Origin: Methylotenera oryzisoli_B
GTDB taxonomy: Bacteria > Pseudomonadota > Gammaproteobacteria > Burkholderiales > Methylophilaceae
Length of the DNA: 64,000 nt
Assembly: GCA_965613685.1 (NCBI GenBank)
Contig: OZ277031.1
Location: 1,302,001 to 1,366,000, forward strand
Reading direction: 5' to 3'
A program made the translations under genes and the position numbers. Shown piece by piece: positions 31,364 to 40,179 of the stretch. Below the pieces are notes generated by a model. It was not told the DNA's origin, searched no databases, and saw only the letters and a program-made list of their open reading frames with translations. How positions within the stretch are numbered: position 1 is the first letter of the stretch; each line of letters starts with the position of its first letter.

Positions 31364-33859
31364 ATGGCCGTAGCCACTAAGAAAAAATCAGTCAAGTCGG
31401 CATCCGCCACCTTATACGACATCGTCATCGTAGGCGCTGGCCCCAGCGGCTTGTCGGCAGCGGTGCGCGCCAGCGAACAAGGGCTTAATTACGTCTTGCT
31501 GGAAGCCGAGCAATCACCGGCCAACACCGTGCGCAATTACCAACGCGGCAAATTGGTCATGTCTGAGCCGCGTGGCTTGCCCTTGCGCAGCGCCTTGCCT
31601 TTCACCGCCTCCTCGCGTGAATCGGTATTGCAGACCTGGGAACAAACCATGGCCGAGCATCAAGTCAATGTGCGCTATGGCGCCAAGGCACTGGGCATAC
31701 AAAAAGTAGCCACCGGTTTAATGGTGGAGCTGGACGACGGCACTAGCCTGCATACAAAACATGCCGTGTTGGCCATGGGCGTGCAAGGCAGTTTGCGCAA
31801 ACTGGAGATTCCCGGCGGCGACTTGCCGCAAATTCAATACCAACTGGACGACCCGGACGCCTATAAAAATGAAACCATAGTGGTGATTGGTGGCGGCGAC
31901 AGCGGCGTGGAAAACGCCATCGCCTTATCGGCGCGCAACCAGGTGATTATTTTGAACCGTGCGGACGACTTCAGTAATTGTAAGGAAACCAACCTCAGTC
32001 AATTAACCGAAGCAAAAAAACGCGGCGTATTGGATTGGTTATTGGAGACCAAGCCGCAATCCATAGAAGCCAATAGCAAAGGTGACTTCCCCATTACCGT
32101 GTTTGCCAACACGCCCAATGGCGTGGAGCGCATTCCTTGTCATAGGGTGATTGCGCGTTTGGGTGCCTTGTCGCCGCGACCCTTATTGGAAAGTTTCGGC
32201 GTCGGCTTCTCCACGCCGGATTTATACGCCCTGCCGCAATTGTCTTCGCACTACGAATCCAGCGTTCCCGGTTTGTACGTGATAGGCGCCCTGGCCGGTT
32301 ACCCCTTGATCAAACAAGGTATCAACCAAGGCTATGAAGTCATTGAGCACATTTTAGGCAACCCGGTTGAGCCTGCCGACAGCGCATTATTGCGTAAGAA
32401 GTTTGCCAGCTTTTGCACCGACCGCGGCATAGACGATGTGTTGGAAAAGATACGCAAAAGCGTGCCCTTGTTGGCCATGCTCAGCAGCTTGCAATTGCGC
32501 GAACTGGTACTAGAAAGCAATATATTGTTGCCGCAAGCCGGCGACGAAATATTCAAACGCAACGATTACAGCACCACCTTCTTCTTTATTGTGGAAGGGG
32601 AGCTGGACATATTAATTGACGACGATGACCTGCCCGATGGCCACCTGAAAGCCGGCGAATTCTTTGGTGAATTGGCCTTGGTGTCCGGCCGTCGACGCGC
32701 CGGCACGGTGCGCGCCACGCAGCCCTGCGTGTTGATAGAAACGCCCAGACGGGTCATGCTGAAACTGGTTGATTCGGTGCAATCCATGCGCCGCATATTA
32801 AATGAGGTGGCGATTAAAACCATCATCCACTTGTGCATAGGCCTGTCGCTGAGCGAAAAAGATTTAAACGACGTGGCCAACAACGCCACCTTAAAAAACT
32901 ACGCCGCCGGCGAAGAATTATTCCATGAGGGCGACGAGGCCGATGGGCTTTACCTAATTCAAAGCGGCTCGGTCACCGTTTCCCACACCATAGGCGGGCG
33001 TGACGTGGTGCTGTTTTACGTGGCCGCCGGCCATTATGTCGGCGAAATGTCTTTGGTCTCCGGCGAACCGCGTTATGCCACGGTGCGCGCGGCGATTGCC
33101 ACGGAAGCGGTGTTCATTGAAGCGGCGCGCATGCGCGACATCATTGCGCGCAACCCAGAAATACGCGGTGAGTTGGATGCGCGCTATTTGCAGCATTTAC
33201 AAGATCAAGAAAAACGCCAACAACTGGAAACGGCATTTGAAAATAACCAAGTAGCCGTGGGGCAGCCTAGTCCATCCAACCTGATTTCCTTTTTAATTCA
33301 GCAAGGCGTGGGCGAAGCGACCGACGTGCTGCTGATAGACGAATCCTTGTGCGTGCGCTGCAACCATTGCGAGCAAGCTTGCGCCGATACCCATGGTGGT
33401 GCCACCCGTTTAGACCGCGATGCTGGGCCAATTTTCGCCAACATTCGCGTGCCCACCTCATGCCGCCACTGCGAGCACCCGCACTGCATGAAAGATTGCC
33501 CACCGGATGCCATCCACCGCGCGCCGCATGGCGAGGTATACATCGATGACAGCTGCATAGGTTGCGGCAATTGCCAAGCTAACTGCCCGTATGACGTGAT
33601 ACAAATGTCGGAGATACACGAACAAAAAGAACCCAGCATCGTGCAAATGCTCTTGGGCATCAAACCCAAATCCGTGCCGGTCAGCAACGGCGCCAAAGTG
33701 GCGGTGAAATGCGACATGTGTAAAGACATCAGCGGCGGACCGGTGTGCGTGCGCGCCTGCCCAGTAGGGGCCGCCTTACGCGTAAAACCGGAAGAGTTAT
33801 TAAACTACGCCGGCGGCACAGGCAACGACGCCAACTTAATGAACGACGATGCGGATTAA
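31364..33859 (+). CDS. Multidomain redox protein: FAD/NAD(P) oxidoreductase, two cNMP-binding domains and four [4Fe-4S] sites
   Basis: The protein has 831 residues. The N-terminal flavoprotein (about 15-330) has VIVGAGPSG at 22-29 and a second dinucleotide site VVIGGGDSG. It lacks the CxxC of thioredoxin reductases, so it should pass electrons elsewhere. Two cyclic-nucleotide-binding folds follow (about 370-490 and 500-620; FFGELALVSG...RAGTV and VGEMSLVSGEPRYATV). The last part (about 650-800) has 16 cysteines in four clusters (CVRCNHCEQAC, CRHCEHPHCMKDC, CIGCGNCQANC, CDMC...CVRAC), as in DmsB/HybA electron-transfer subunits. Known families, unusual combination. It is cytoplasmic by sequence and first gene of a three-gene operon. 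Confidence 0.88.
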   Translation: MAVATKKKSVKSASATLYDIVIVGAGPSGLSAAVRASEQGLNYVLLEAEQSPANTVRNYQRGKLVMSEPRGLPLRSALPFTASSRESVLQTWEQTMAEHQVNVRYGAKALGIQKVATGLMVELDDGTSLHTKHAVLAMGVQGSLRKLEIPGGDLPQIQYQLDDPDAYKNETIVVIGGGDSGVENAIALSARNQVIILNRADDFSNCKETNLSQLTEAKKRGVLDWLLETKPQSIEANSKGDFPITVFANTPNGVERIPCHRVIARLGALSPRPLLESFGVGFSTPDLYALPQLSSHYESSVPGLYVIGALAGYPLIKQGINQGYEVIEHILGNPVEPADSALLRKKFASFCTDRGIDDVLEKIRKSVPLLAMLSSLQLRELVLESNILLPQAGDEIFKRNDYSTTFFFIVEGELDILIDDDDLPDGHLKAGEFFGELALVSGRRRAGTVRATQPCVLIETPRRVMLKLVDSVQSMRRILNEVAIKTIIHLCIGLSLSEKDLNDVANNATLKNYAAGEELFHEGDEADGLYLIQSGSVTVSHTIGGRDVVLFYVAAGHYVGEMSLVSGEPRYATVRAAIATEAVFIEAARMRDIIARNPEIRGELDARYLQHLQDQEKRQQLETAFENNQVAVGQPSPSNLISFLIQQGVGEATDVLLIDESLCVRCNHCEQACADTHGGATRLDRDAGPIFANIRVPTSCRHCEHPHCMKDCPPDAIHRAPHGEVYIDDSCIGCGNCQANCPYDVIQMSEIHEQKEPSIVQMLLGIKPKSVPVSNGAKVAVKCDMCKDISGGPVCVRACPVGAALRVKPEELLNYAGGTGNDANLMNDDAD

Positions 33860-33869
33860 AGGTTAATTC

Positions 33870-34700
33870 ATGCAACACAGTAACTTTTTCGACTACAAAA
33901 AATATCGCTACTTCAAAGTAGCCGTGGTCATGATTTTGCTCGCCTTCGCCACCTTTTTGTTGTTTGAACCGGCTGTCGGCCATTACGGTGGCAGTTGGGT
34001 GGGTTACGCATTGGGCACGATTTCTGCCGGCCTGGTATTTTGGATGGCCTGGTATGGCATACGCAAACGCCGCTACCGCAGCAGTGGCACTACCCAAGCT
34101 TGGCTGTCGGCGCACATATACTTAGGCACTGCCCTAACTTTTATTGCCACCTTTCACAGCGGCTTTCATTACGGCTTAAACATACACACAGTGACCTACG
34201 GCCTACTCATGATAGTCGTGATCAGCGGTTTTTTTGGCAATTATGCCTACATGATTTACCCGCGCTTAATGACGGAAAACATGGGCGAAGACAATTTAGA
34301 CGGCTTGCTGTTACGCATCGCCGAAGCCGATAAAATGGCGCGGCAAATCGCCTTGATGATGCCAGACGACATTAACAACACGGTGACGCGCGCCTGCCGC
34401 GAGACCTCCATAGGCATCGGTTTGTTGGAGCAGCTGCGCGGTTTTCAGCCGGACTGCCCAACCGCCATGGCCGTGCAGGAATTGACCGCGCTGGGGCACG
34501 ATTTACCCGTGGAGCAACGCAAGCTTTACCGTGACCTATACTCCCTCATGGTGCGGCGCGAATCCTTGGTGAAACGCGCCAGGCAAGATTTGATGTACCG
34601 TGCCCGCATGGGCTTTTGGCTGTATTTTCACGTGCCGTTTGCCATCGCCTTAATCATGGCGATGGTAGCGCACGTACTAGCGGTCTTTTTTTATTGGTAA
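33870..34700 (+). CDS. Five-helix diheme b-type cytochrome-like membrane protein
   Basis: The protein has 276 residues with membrane helices at about 15-33, 40-62, 80-100, 106-130 and 250-275, and a soluble helical part of about 115 residues between helices 4 and 5. Histidines H82 and H96 in helix 3 and H254 and H268 in helix 5 are each 14 residues apart, the spacing that binds two stacked b haems in ferric-reductase and NOX-type proteins. Known pattern; assignment to haem is my inference. It begins 10 bases after the flavo-iron-sulfur gene and 16 before the decaheme gene, so it is the likely membrane step between them. Confidence 0.75.
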   Translation: MQHSNFFDYKKYRYFKVAVVMILLAFATFLLFEPAVGHYGGSWVGYALGTISAGLVFWMAWYGIRKRRYRSSGTTQAWLSAHIYLGTALTFIATFHSGFHYGLNIHTVTYGLLMIVVISGFFGNYAYMIYPRLMTENMGEDNLDGLLLRIAEADKMARQIALMMPDDINNTVTRACRETSIGIGLLEQLRGFQPDCPTAMAVQELTALGHDLPVEQRKLYRDLYSLMVRRESLVKRARQDLMYRARMGFWLYFHVPFAIALIMAMVAHVLAVFFYW

Positions 34701-34716
34701 GCGATTTTAAAAGCCC

Positions 34717-36303
34717 ATGATCAATTGCCTGTTAATTAAACTTTCCCACAGCAGCCGCGGCGTGCTCACGCGCAGTTACCGCACTTTAACGTCTGAAGAA
34801 ATCACTATAGGCCGCGGCGCTGAATGCGCCATCCACTTGCTGGACCCACGCTTGAGCATGCACCATGCAGTAATCAAACGCATGGACGATGGAAAAATAC
34901 ATTTGGTCGCCATCAACGGTGAGTTGGCAGTCGACGGCGTGGTGCAAAAAAACATAGAATTAAGCCACGGCACCTTGGTTAGCATAGGCCCTTATCAAAT
35001 AAAAGTAGAGCCGGCACCACCGGATGTGGACATAGCCGTCTCGCTGATGTTGCTGCAACGCTTACCGGACGATTTTCAAGATTTAAAATTGCGCACCCAC
35101 GAACCCTTGCGCGGCGCGGCCAGCTTTAAACGCCGCATGGCCTTGTGGATGGCCGCGTTTATTGCCCTGGTTTTTATTGCCTTGCCCTTGGCGCAAAATT
35201 TAATTACCAGCCTCAACCAAACCATGGCGCAATTTCCGCTGGGCTTTGACCGAGTGTGGAGCCCAGGCCATGTCTCGAATGCGCATTTGCATTTCGGCTC
35301 GCAGTGCTTTAATTGCCACGAGAAATTAACCGAGCAAGTTAACGATAAAGCCTGCGTCAAATGCCATCAAAATACCGCAGACCACATCGCCGACCCGGCT
35401 TTGCAAAAACGCGTGTTTAACAGCAGCGGTCGCTTGTCCGATGGCATGCGCTGCGCCGAATGCCATAGGGAACACAAAGCCCCGCACCCACTGGCCAAGC
35501 AAGACAATAACAATTGCGTGAAATGCCATGCCGACATTAAAGCAGTCGACTCAAAAAGCACCTTACCCAATGTCAAAGATTTTGATCGCAGTCACCCGGA
35601 ATTTAAGCTCAGCTTTATCCGAGAATACGCGGAACAGCCTGACACGACGCGCATAGATCGCATTCCTCAAAGCACCAGCGCCAGTGTGGCCGAGCAGTCC
35701 GGTTTGAAATTCCCGCACTCGCAGCACGTAGGACTGGTGCAAGGGCCGAACGGCGTGATGGACATCCGTGAATTAAACTGCAGCGATTGCCACCGTGGGC
35801 AAGGCAAAGAAATGCGCATCCAAGCGGTGGAATTTAAACGCGACTGCCAAAGCTGCCATGCCAATCAATTGCAATTAGGCTTAGGCGAGAAAACCTTCAG
35901 CGTGCCGCATGGCGATGAAGAAACGGTGATGAATGCCTTAATCGCCAAGGCCCCTAAAGACAAGCTGCGTTACGCCACCTCCTTGAAAGAAAACGGCTGT
36001 GCCTATTGCCATGAAGTGCTGCCAGCCAAACAAGACGACAGCGTGCCTTGGCGCGTTAAAAAAGTGACGATCAACCAGGATTGGTTTAGTAAAGCCGAAT
36101 TTAATCACGCCTCGCACCGCACGCAAAAATGCGAGGCTTGCCATCAGGTGGCGCAATCCGAAAGCAGTCATGACGTGGCCATGCCGGACAGAAAAAATTG
36201 CTTGCGCTGCCATTCGGGTAACAGTCCTAAACCGAAACGCATCGCCAGCAGTTGCATGTCTTGCCACTCCTTCCATAACGCGCATTTGGCTGCGCCTAAG
36301 TAA
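34717..36303 (+). CDS. FHA-domain, membrane-anchored decaheme cytochrome c
   Basis: The protein has 528 residues. An N-terminal FHA domain (about 1-100) has G32-R33, S47 and H50 in IGRGAECAIH...RLSMHHA, the phospho-threonine-binding pattern. A membrane helix (about 141-160) preceded by KRR places FHA in the cytoplasm. The periplasmic part carries ten CxxCH haem sites (first at 197-201, last near 516), and GHVSNAHLHFGSQC resembles class III/NrfH-like multihaem starts. Known parts, rare fusion. It is last in the operon. The FHA could sense phosphorylation by a Ser/Thr kinase; none is encoded in the window. Confidence 0.88.
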   Translation: MINCLLIKLSHSSRGVLTRSYRTLTSEEITIGRGAECAIHLLDPRLSMHHAVIKRMDDGKIHLVAINGELAVDGVVQKNIELSHGTLVSIGPYQIKVEPAPPDVDIAVSLMLLQRLPDDFQDLKLRTHEPLRGAASFKRRMALWMAAFIALVFIALPLAQNLITSLNQTMAQFPLGFDRVWSPGHVSNAHLHFGSQCFNCHEKLTEQVNDKACVKCHQNTADHIADPALQKRVFNSSGRLSDGMRCAECHREHKAPHPLAKQDNNNCVKCHADIKAVDSKSTLPNVKDFDRSHPEFKLSFIREYAEQPDTTRIDRIPQSTSASVAEQSGLKFPHSQHVGLVQGPNGVMDIRELNCSDCHRGQGKEMRIQAVEFKRDCQSCHANQLQLGLGEKTFSVPHGDEETVMNALIAKAPKDKLRYATSLKENGCAYCHEVLPAKQDDSVPWRVKKVTINQDWFSKAEFNHASHRTQKCEACHQVAQSESSHDVAMPDRKNCLRCHSGNSPKPKRIASSCMSCHSFHNAHLAAPK

Positions 36304-36373
36304 GGCCGGCAGCAGGCTAGTCGATTAAATTTCTTGAGCCTTTGAATTTCTTGGCCCTATAAATTTATTGAAC

Positions 36374-36858
36374 CTAGCGCGCCAGCCGAAGACCAAGTTT
36401 GTCATCATCAATCATGCGCACTAGGTCATCATGAAAAAATTTCTCGCACTTTGTCTGCTGTTTTCCGCTTCCCCAGCTCTGCGCCCAACCTGACATAGGC
36501 GAATTGCTGCGCTTGCACGAATCCATCGTGCAAATTTCCGTTGATCTTGGCAACGGCAACGCGGGCAACAGCATGGGCGCGCCGTAAGCCAACCATTTTT
36601 GGTTTTCCATGTAGGCGCGATCGGCCATGCAACGCCGCATCACGTTAATCTTGCGGTCTTCTTTTTCCAACATCTGAAAAGTCACCAGCGCATTCATATT
36701 GGCCACAGATTGCTCTGCAATGCCGGCGCATTCGTCACCGGCTTTCTGCAAGGACTTATTCACTTCAGGCTGGCTGTTGTAAGCCTGAAGGCATGCATTA
36801 GGTTGGCGTTTAGCGGCACCAATAAAAGCAGGAGAAGCGTGTAGCGGGCTTTATTCAT
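36374..36858 (-). pseudogene. Periplasmic cysteine-containing protein gene with apparent frameshift
   Basis: A real start is seen at 36858: the ATG overlaps the msrA stop (ATGA), is preceded by AGGTGA, and encodes a signal peptide (MNKARYTLLLLLLVPLNA). That frame stops after 32 codons (36760). The rest of the protein (ACLQAYNSQPEV..., at least five Cys) continues in another frame to 36374, without a ribosome binding site of its own. A single-base indel around 36780-36800 would join them (..NLMHA-CLQAYNS..). Either the gene is broken, or there is a sequencing error or programmed shift. I do not recognise the family. Confidence 0.65.
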
Positions 36859-37367
36859 GGCGTTTCACCTAAATCAAAATTTCGTCTGTGGTGGCAGGTA
36901 TAGCCATCTGGAAACTGCATGATGTATTTTTGGTGTTTGTCTTCCGCTGGGTAAAAAGCTTGAAACGCTTCCAGCTTGGTCACCACCGGCATGCCCCATT
37001 GCCCAGAGGCGTTAACCAGGGCAATCACTTGTTCGGCCACGGCTTTTTGCGCTTCATCTTGGTAAAAAATAGTCGAGCGGTATTGGCTACCGATGTCGTT
37101 GCCTTGCTGGTTGAGCTTGGTCGGGTTGTGCACCCGAAAAAATTCAAACAATAAGTGCATTAATGTGACTTGATCCGGATCAAATTTCAGCATCAAGGTT
37201 TCAGCGTGGCCAGTGGTGCCGGTGGTCACTTCACGGTAAGCCACATTAGCGATATGGCCGCCAGAAAAGCCCACTTGGGTAGTGACCACGCCGGGCATGT
37301 GCCTGAACAATTCTTCCATGCCCCAATAGCAGCCACCGGCTATGTATAGTTTTTGTAAATTTTTCAT
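36855..37367 (-). CDS. msrA: Peptide methionine (S)-S-oxide reductase MsrA
   Basis: The protein has 170 residues from the ATG at 37367 (AGAGAG upstream). It has the catalytic cysteine in AGGCYWGMEE, GFSGGHIANVAYREVTTGTTGHAE, and YRSTIFY. Known: MsrA repairs oxidised methionine in proteins using thioredoxin. The resolving cysteine lies near the C-terminus (TCHHR). Its stop overlaps the start of the next, frameshifted gene, so they were co-translated. The ORF continues upstream to 37403, but that extension lacks a ribosome binding site. Confidence 0.94.
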   Translation of the reverse strand: MKNLQKLYIAGGCYWGMEELFRHMPGVVTTQVGFSGGHIANVAYREVTTGTTGHAETLMLKFDPDQVTLMHLLFEFFRVHNPTKLNQQGNDIGSQYRSTIFYQDEAQKAVAEQVIALVNASGQWGMPVVTKLEAFQAFYPAEDKHQKYIMQFPDGYTCHHRRNFDLGETP

Positions 37368-37479
37368 GTTCTCTCTGAGTACAATAAATTGGAAATTGTT
37401 CAAATCGCCAAACCTTTTTATGGCCTTACCTTATAAGTTTATACAATAGCCCTTATTTAAACCTACATGCTAATTTACC

Positions 37480-37623
37480 ATGTTAAAAAAAGAAAACTTC
37501 CCCAGTAAAATTTGCGCTACCTGCCAACGACCTTTTGTTTGGCGCAAAAAATGGCAAGCTGTTTGGCAGGAAGTGAAGTATTGCTCACACCGCTGCCAAC
37601 AAGCTAAAAACCGCCAAAATTGA
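37480..37623 (+). CDS. DUF2256 small zinc-ribbon-like protein
   Basis: The protein has 47 residues with the family layout: CATC (C12 and C15), then PFVWRKKWQAVWQEVKYCS and a second pair YCSHRC. The spacing of the two cysteine pairs suggests one zinc ion. Known: DUF2256 proteins are short, widespread and unassigned. The gene is short enough to be missed by ORF callers. It starts at ATG 37480, reads away from msrA and precedes the aldo/keto reductase by 89 bases. Confidence 0.88.
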   Translation: MLKKENFPSKICATCQRPFVWRKKWQAVWQEVKYCSHRCQQAKNRQN

Positions 37624-37712
37624 TTGCCGATAAAAGTGTAGTTGGCGCTTTAGCGTTTAATTTTTTAAAGGGTACAATTCAAGCTAACTAGAAATTAAGT
37701 CACAGGAAACCC

Positions 37713-38783
37713 ATGCAATACCGCCGCATCCCCCATACCGATTTAAATGTTTCTGCCATTTGTTTGGGCACCATGACCTACGGTGATCAAAACAGCCAAG
37801 CCGAGGCCTTCGACCAGCTCAACTATGCCGTGGCGAACGGCATTAATTTCATCGACACGGCTGAAATGTACCCGGTGCCACCTAAAGCAGACACTTACAC
37901 GCGTACCGAAACCATCATCGGCCATTGGCTTAAAAATCAGGCGCGCGACAAAATTGTATTGGGTGGGAAAGTGGCCGGCCCCAGGCGCGGCATGGATTGG
38001 ATACGCGGCGGCCCACCTTGTATGGATAGAGCGAATATACGCGCGGCCATTGAAGGCTCGCTCACGCGCATGCAAACCGAATACATCGATGTTTACCAAT
38101 TGCACTGGCCTGAACGCAACGTGCCCATGTTTGGCCAATACTTATTCGACCCAGCCAACGAGTATGTGTCTGGTCTATACCAAGAGGGTGAACGCAAGGC
38201 ATGGGTATCGATACACAATCAGCTAGAAACCTTGGCTGAACTGATTAAAGAAGGTAAGGTGCGTTACGTGGGCTTATCCAACGAGCAGCCGTGGGGTTTG
38301 ATGGAGTTTTTACGGCTGGCTAAAGAATACGATTTGCCGCGCGTGGCCACCGTGCAAAACTGCTACAACTTGATCAACCGCGGCATGGAGTTTGGCATGT
38401 CGGAAGTGCTGTTCCGGGAAGAGGTCAGCCTGCTGGCTTATTCGCCGCTTGCATTCGGGCATTTAACCGGCAAGTATATAGATAACCCTGCTGCGCCTGG
38501 CCGGGTGACGCAATTTTTAGGCTATGCCCAACGCTATAAAAAACCCAACGTCACACCAGCTAGCAAAGCCTATGCGGAACTGGCTAGGGCGCACGGTCTA
38601 AGCCCCACGCAACTGGCTTTATCCTTTGTTTACCACCGTTGGTTTGTCACCAGCACCATCATAGGTGCGACCAATATGCATCAGCTCAAAGAAAACATCG
38701 CCGCTTGGGATACGCGATTATCGGCAGAGGTGATGTTGGAAATTGAAGACTTGCATTTGCGCATGATGAACCCTGCACCTTAA
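37713..38783 (+). CDS. Aldo/keto reductase, Tas-like NADP(H)-dependent
   Basis: This 356-residue TIM-barrel AKR has the catalytic Asp-Tyr-Lys-His pattern: FIDTAEMYPV (Asp, Tyr), VLGGKVAG (Lys) and YQLHWPERN (His). The insertion DRANIRAAIEGSLTRMQTEYIDVYQLHWP and the nucleotide-binding end IIGATNMHQLKEN are as in the Tas/YajO group. Known: these reduce aldehydes and ketones with NADPH; natural substrates are mostly unknown. AGGAAA lies before the ATG. It stands alone. Confidence 0.9.
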   Translation: MQYRRIPHTDLNVSAICLGTMTYGDQNSQAEAFDQLNYAVANGINFIDTAEMYPVPPKADTYTRTETIIGHWLKNQARDKIVLGGKVAGPRRGMDWIRGGPPCMDRANIRAAIEGSLTRMQTEYIDVYQLHWPERNVPMFGQYLFDPANEYVSGLYQEGERKAWVSIHNQLETLAELIKEGKVRYVGLSNEQPWGLMEFLRLAKEYDLPRVATVQNCYNLINRGMEFGMSEVLFREEVSLLAYSPLAFGHLTGKYIDNPAAPGRVTQFLGYAQRYKKPNVTPASKAYAELARAHGLSPTQLALSFVYHRWFVTSTIIGATNMHQLKENIAAWDTRLSAEVMLEIEDLHLRMMNPAP

Positions 38784-38819
38784 ACAGGGCACAACGCCCT
38801 AACTGTTGATGACTGATTA

Positions 38820-40169
38820 ATGAATACTACAAACATAAAACACCCTGAAGACGCCCCTGCCCCTGTCTCGTTCTGGCAAGCATTTACCTATTGGCTTAAA
38901 CTCGGTTTTGTTAGCTTTGGTGGCCCAGCTGGTCAAATTGCCATCATGCACCATGATTTAGTTGAAAAAAAACGTTGGATGTCAGAGCAACGTTTTTTAC
39001 ACGCCCTGAACTATTGCATGCTACTCCCTGGACCTGAAGCCCAACAGCTCGCCATTTACATAGGCTGGCTAATGCACCGCACTTGGGGTGGCATTGTTGC
39101 GGGCACCTTGTTTGTATTGCCCTCATTTTTTATTCTTGTGGGGCTTGCCTATGTTTATATGGCCTATGGCTCAGTGCCGGCGATTGCTGGTGCACTCTAT
39201 GGAATTAAGCCTGCTGTCGTAGCCGTCGTTTTATTTGCGGCTTATCGGATCGGTGTGCGTGCACTCAAAAACAAGCTGCTTTGGTCAATTGCGGCATTCG
39301 CTTTTTTAGCGATTTTTGTTCTCAAATTACCTTTCCCTTTAATCGTGTTGGCGGCAGCCAGCATTGGCTATTTGGGCAGCCTATTTTATCCGGACTATTT
39401 CAAAGCAGGCGGCCACAGCAATACAAATAAACACTACGGCAAAAGCTTGATTGATGACAATACGCCCACCCCCGTTCATGCCATTTTTAGCTGGAAAAAG
39501 CTGGTTCGAATTGCATTAGTTGGTATCGCAATATGGCTCATCAGCATGGGCGCATTGATTAGCGAATTTGGCTGGGACAGTGCGTTTACGCAAATGGGCT
39601 GGTTTTTTACTAAAGCAGCACTGCTGACATTTGGCGGCGCCTATGCGGTTCTACCCTATGTTTACCAAGGGGCTGTGGAACATTACCAATGGCTGTCAGC
39701 CACACAAATGATGGACGCTTTAGCCTTGGGTGAAACCACCCCGGGTCCCTTGGTGATGGTCAACACATTCGTCGGTTTTGTCGGTGGTTGGTTAGGCACA
39801 GGCGCCACGCACTTCGGTGCATTCGCGTCTGCACTTATCGCTGCGTCCATCGTTACCTTTTTTACTTTCCTACCGAGCTTTATCTTCATCCTGATGGGTG
39901 GGCCTTTTATTGAAACCACCCATGACAATCTAAAATTAACGGCACCCCTCACCGCCATCACTGCCGCAGTGGTTGGGGTCATTTTGAACTTAGCCCTATT
40001 TTTTGCCTACCACGTGTTTTGCCCAACCGGATTTGATGGCTCGCTAGATCTCTTTGCTATTAGCTTATCCATGGTGGCGCTGGTCGGTCTGTTTAGATTA
40101 AAGCTAAGCGTTATCCCGGTGATTATTATCAGCGGGCTTATTGGCATGGGCTTCCAACTTTTTATTTAA
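38820..40169 (+). CDS. chrA: Chromate transporter ChrA (long, two-domain type)
   Basis: The protein has 449 residues and two homologous halves with about 12 membrane helices. Family motifs appear twice: FGGPAGQIAIMH near residue 33 and FTKAALLTFGGAYAVLPYV in the second half, plus LLPGPEAQQLAIYIGW and GETTPGPLVMVNTFVGF. Known: long-chain ChrA exports chromate. A DUF2269-type membrane gene starts 10 bases after it. Codon and base use look slightly less GC-rich than in the neighbours, a possible sign of transfer. Confidence 0.93.
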   Translation: MNTTNIKHPEDAPAPVSFWQAFTYWLKLGFVSFGGPAGQIAIMHHDLVEKKRWMSEQRFLHALNYCMLLPGPEAQQLAIYIGWLMHRTWGGIVAGTLFVLPSFFILVGLAYVYMAYGSVPAIAGALYGIKPAVVAVVLFAAYRIGVRALKNKLLWSIAAFAFLAIFVLKLPFPLIVLAAASIGYLGSLFYPDYFKAGGHSNTNKHYGKSLIDDNTPTPVHAIFSWKKLVRIALVGIAIWLISMGALISEFGWDSAFTQMGWFFTKAALLTFGGAYAVLPYVYQGAVEHYQWLSATQMMDALALGETTPGPLVMVNTFVGFVGGWLGTGATHFGAFASALIAASIVTFFTFLPSFIFILMGGPFIETTHDNLKLTAPLTAITAAVVGVILNLALFFAYHVFCPTGFDGSLDLFAISLSMVALVGLFRLKLSVIPVIIISGLIGMGFQLFI

Positions 40170-40179
40170 GGATTGAGCA

